Shown: positions 62,709 to 64,000 of the stretch, piece after piece | Layout of the letters: each line of letters begins with the position of its first letter | How positions within the stretch are numbered: position 1 is the first letter of the stretch | Translations under genes and position numbers: made by a program | The notes under the pieces: model-generated | What the model was told of the DNA's origin: nothing | The model's input: only the letters and a program-made list of their open reading frames with translations | Databases searched by the model: none | Assembly: GCA_030248135.1 (NCBI GenBank) | Contig: JASANC010002108.1 | Coordinates: 62,001 to 126,000 of the forward strand | Origin: Theristus sp. LFF4_11 | Lineage: Eukaryota; Nematoda; Chromadorea; Monhysterida; Xyalidae | Length of the DNA: 64,000 nt | Direction of reading: 5' to 3'

Positions 62709-63875
62709 AATATTATGACTCGGTATAACAAATGGCTGTAACAAATGAGTTACAAGTCACAAGAACGGCGTTCTTTTATTTTTAGAAACAGAACAAAGTC
62801 TATTTTATTGGCTGAAAATTTCAGCTCAAAAGAATGAGGGACAAGCGAGAAAACCTGTCAGACAGACAAAATTATGACTCGGTATAACAAATGTCTGTAA
62901 CTAATCAGTTACAAGTCACAAGAACGGCGTTCTTTTATTTTTAGAAACAAAACAAAGTCTATTTTATTGGCTGAAAATTTCAGCTGAAAAGAATGAGGGA
63001 CAAACGAGAAAACCTGTCAGACAGTTTTGGGCTGTTGTTGTTGTGTGTGTACGCATATTACGTATATATGTTATGAGTAAACGTAATGGTGTCGTGCCCT
63101 TTTCGCGCATTTGGTTGGAATGCACAGTGTGTGTATTATTGTTCGCATACAGATAATTAACTGCAGCTATAACTTCAGTGTTCTTTAGAGTTAGGAGCTG
63201 ATCGACGGCTTAATTTGATGACCTCTGTTAACGGAATACGTAGATATTAGAACCAGGCCAGCTAACTCGAGAAATATTGGTTATTTATGTTTCTTTTACG
63301 TGGCGGGTCAAAAACAACCAAACACATTTCAAAAAGCGATCATAAAAATCTTGATCATCAGAACGACATCAGCCATAACTTCAGTGTTCTTTGGAGTTAC
63401 CAGCTGATCGACGTCTTAATTTGATGACCTTTGTTGGCAGAACACGTAGATAATAGGACCCGGCCAGATAATTTGAGAAATATGGGTTATTTTTCTTTTT
63501 TTTTTATGTGGCGGGTCAAAAACAACCAAACAGCTTTAAAAAAACGACCATAAAAATCTTGATCATCAGAACGACATCAGCCATAACTTCAGTGTTCTTT
63601 GGAGTTAGCAGCTGATCGACGGCTTAATTTGATGACCTTTGTTGACAGAACACGTAGATAATAGGACCAGGCCAGATAATTTGAGAAATATGGGTTTTTT
63701 CTTTTTTTAAGTGGCGGGCCAAAAACAAACATACATACACACTGTGCAAGCACAGCCCAAAACTGTCAGGTTTCCTTGTACCTAACTTTTTTGGGCTGTA
63801 ATTTTTAGCAAATAAAATACTTTATTCTGTTTCCAAACATGATTGAACGCCGTTCTTGTCAAATGCACTGTTGAA
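62709..63875. mobile_element. TIR element with internal 207-bp satellite
   Basis: The left end holds two direct copies of about 162 bp (62,709-62,870 and 62,871-63,025), each with ACAAGAACGGCGTTC and AAACCTGTCAGACAG. The right end, 63,755-63,875, carries the inverse (CCCAAAACTGTCAGG, GAACGCCGTTCTTGTCA). Between them, three repeats of about 207 bp start near 63,165, 63,371 and 63,579 (CATAACTTCAGTGTTCTTTG, AGCTGATCGACG). There is no open frame. Confidence 0.75.
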
Positions 63876-64000
63876 TTTTTTGACGTTGACTGTTTCTATA
63901 ATTTGATCTATTTTTCATTTCTGCTCGTTGCCCTTTTGTTATTTGCTTTCTCCTTTGTCACTTCAGATGCTTCATATTCAGATTTATACCAATTTTAACG

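Overview
This is 64 kb of animal nuclear DNA. Genes are split by short introns that mostly follow the GT-AG rule, non-coding DNA is packed with transposons, and the gene families are metazoan: nicastrin, ribosomal protein uS19, an SLC17 transporter, a LOTUS/extended-Tudor germline protein, a sulfotransferase, a rhodopsin-like 7TM receptor, a triple C-type-lectin protein and legumain. The compact introns and the nematode-style 7TM receptor suggest a small invertebrate, perhaps a nematode or another ecdysozoan. The species cannot be fixed from this sequence. Gene models were built by hand from splice sites, reading phase and remembered family sequences, with no database search. The summed coding lengths of the full models are divisible by three.

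Layout. 1-11,960: tandem array of about 5.5-6 kb units, each holding a C-terminally truncated nicastrin gene on the minus strand; one copy has frameshifts, one is open, and a third runs off the left edge. 11,960-17,962: G-rich and GATA-type simple DNA, a long foldback element with 9-bp target duplications, and hAT-like elements nested three deep. 18,082-20,713: RPS15 (+), with a GC-AG intron. 21,360-23,700: a 2.3 kb near-palindrome. 23,961-27,977: SLC17 anion transporter (+). 28,420-29,110: hAT-like element. 29,318-34,914: LOTUS-LOTUS-eTudor gene (+). 35,287-40,985: an LTR retrotransposon on the minus strand without a recognisable polymerase. 42,577-44,249: sulfotransferase-like gene (+). 44,784-47,155: 7TM receptor (-). 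47,156-52,145: gene-poor DNA with small inverted-repeat elements. 52,146-56,717: three C-type lectin-like domains plus a PAN/apple-like tail (+). 57,538-59,183: a secreted Cys-rich protein built from two homologous halves (-). 59,569-61,571: C-terminal 269 residues of a legumain-like protein (-). 61,572-64,000: hairpins, a BED-finger relic and a TIR element with internal satellite repeats.

The genes are unrelated housekeeping, germline, receptor and secreted functions and form no operon or pathway. The most unusual features are the nicastrin array with filled and empty transposon sites, the nested hAT-like elements, the apparently undescribed two-module Cys-rich secreted protein, and the 3xCTLD-PAN architecture.
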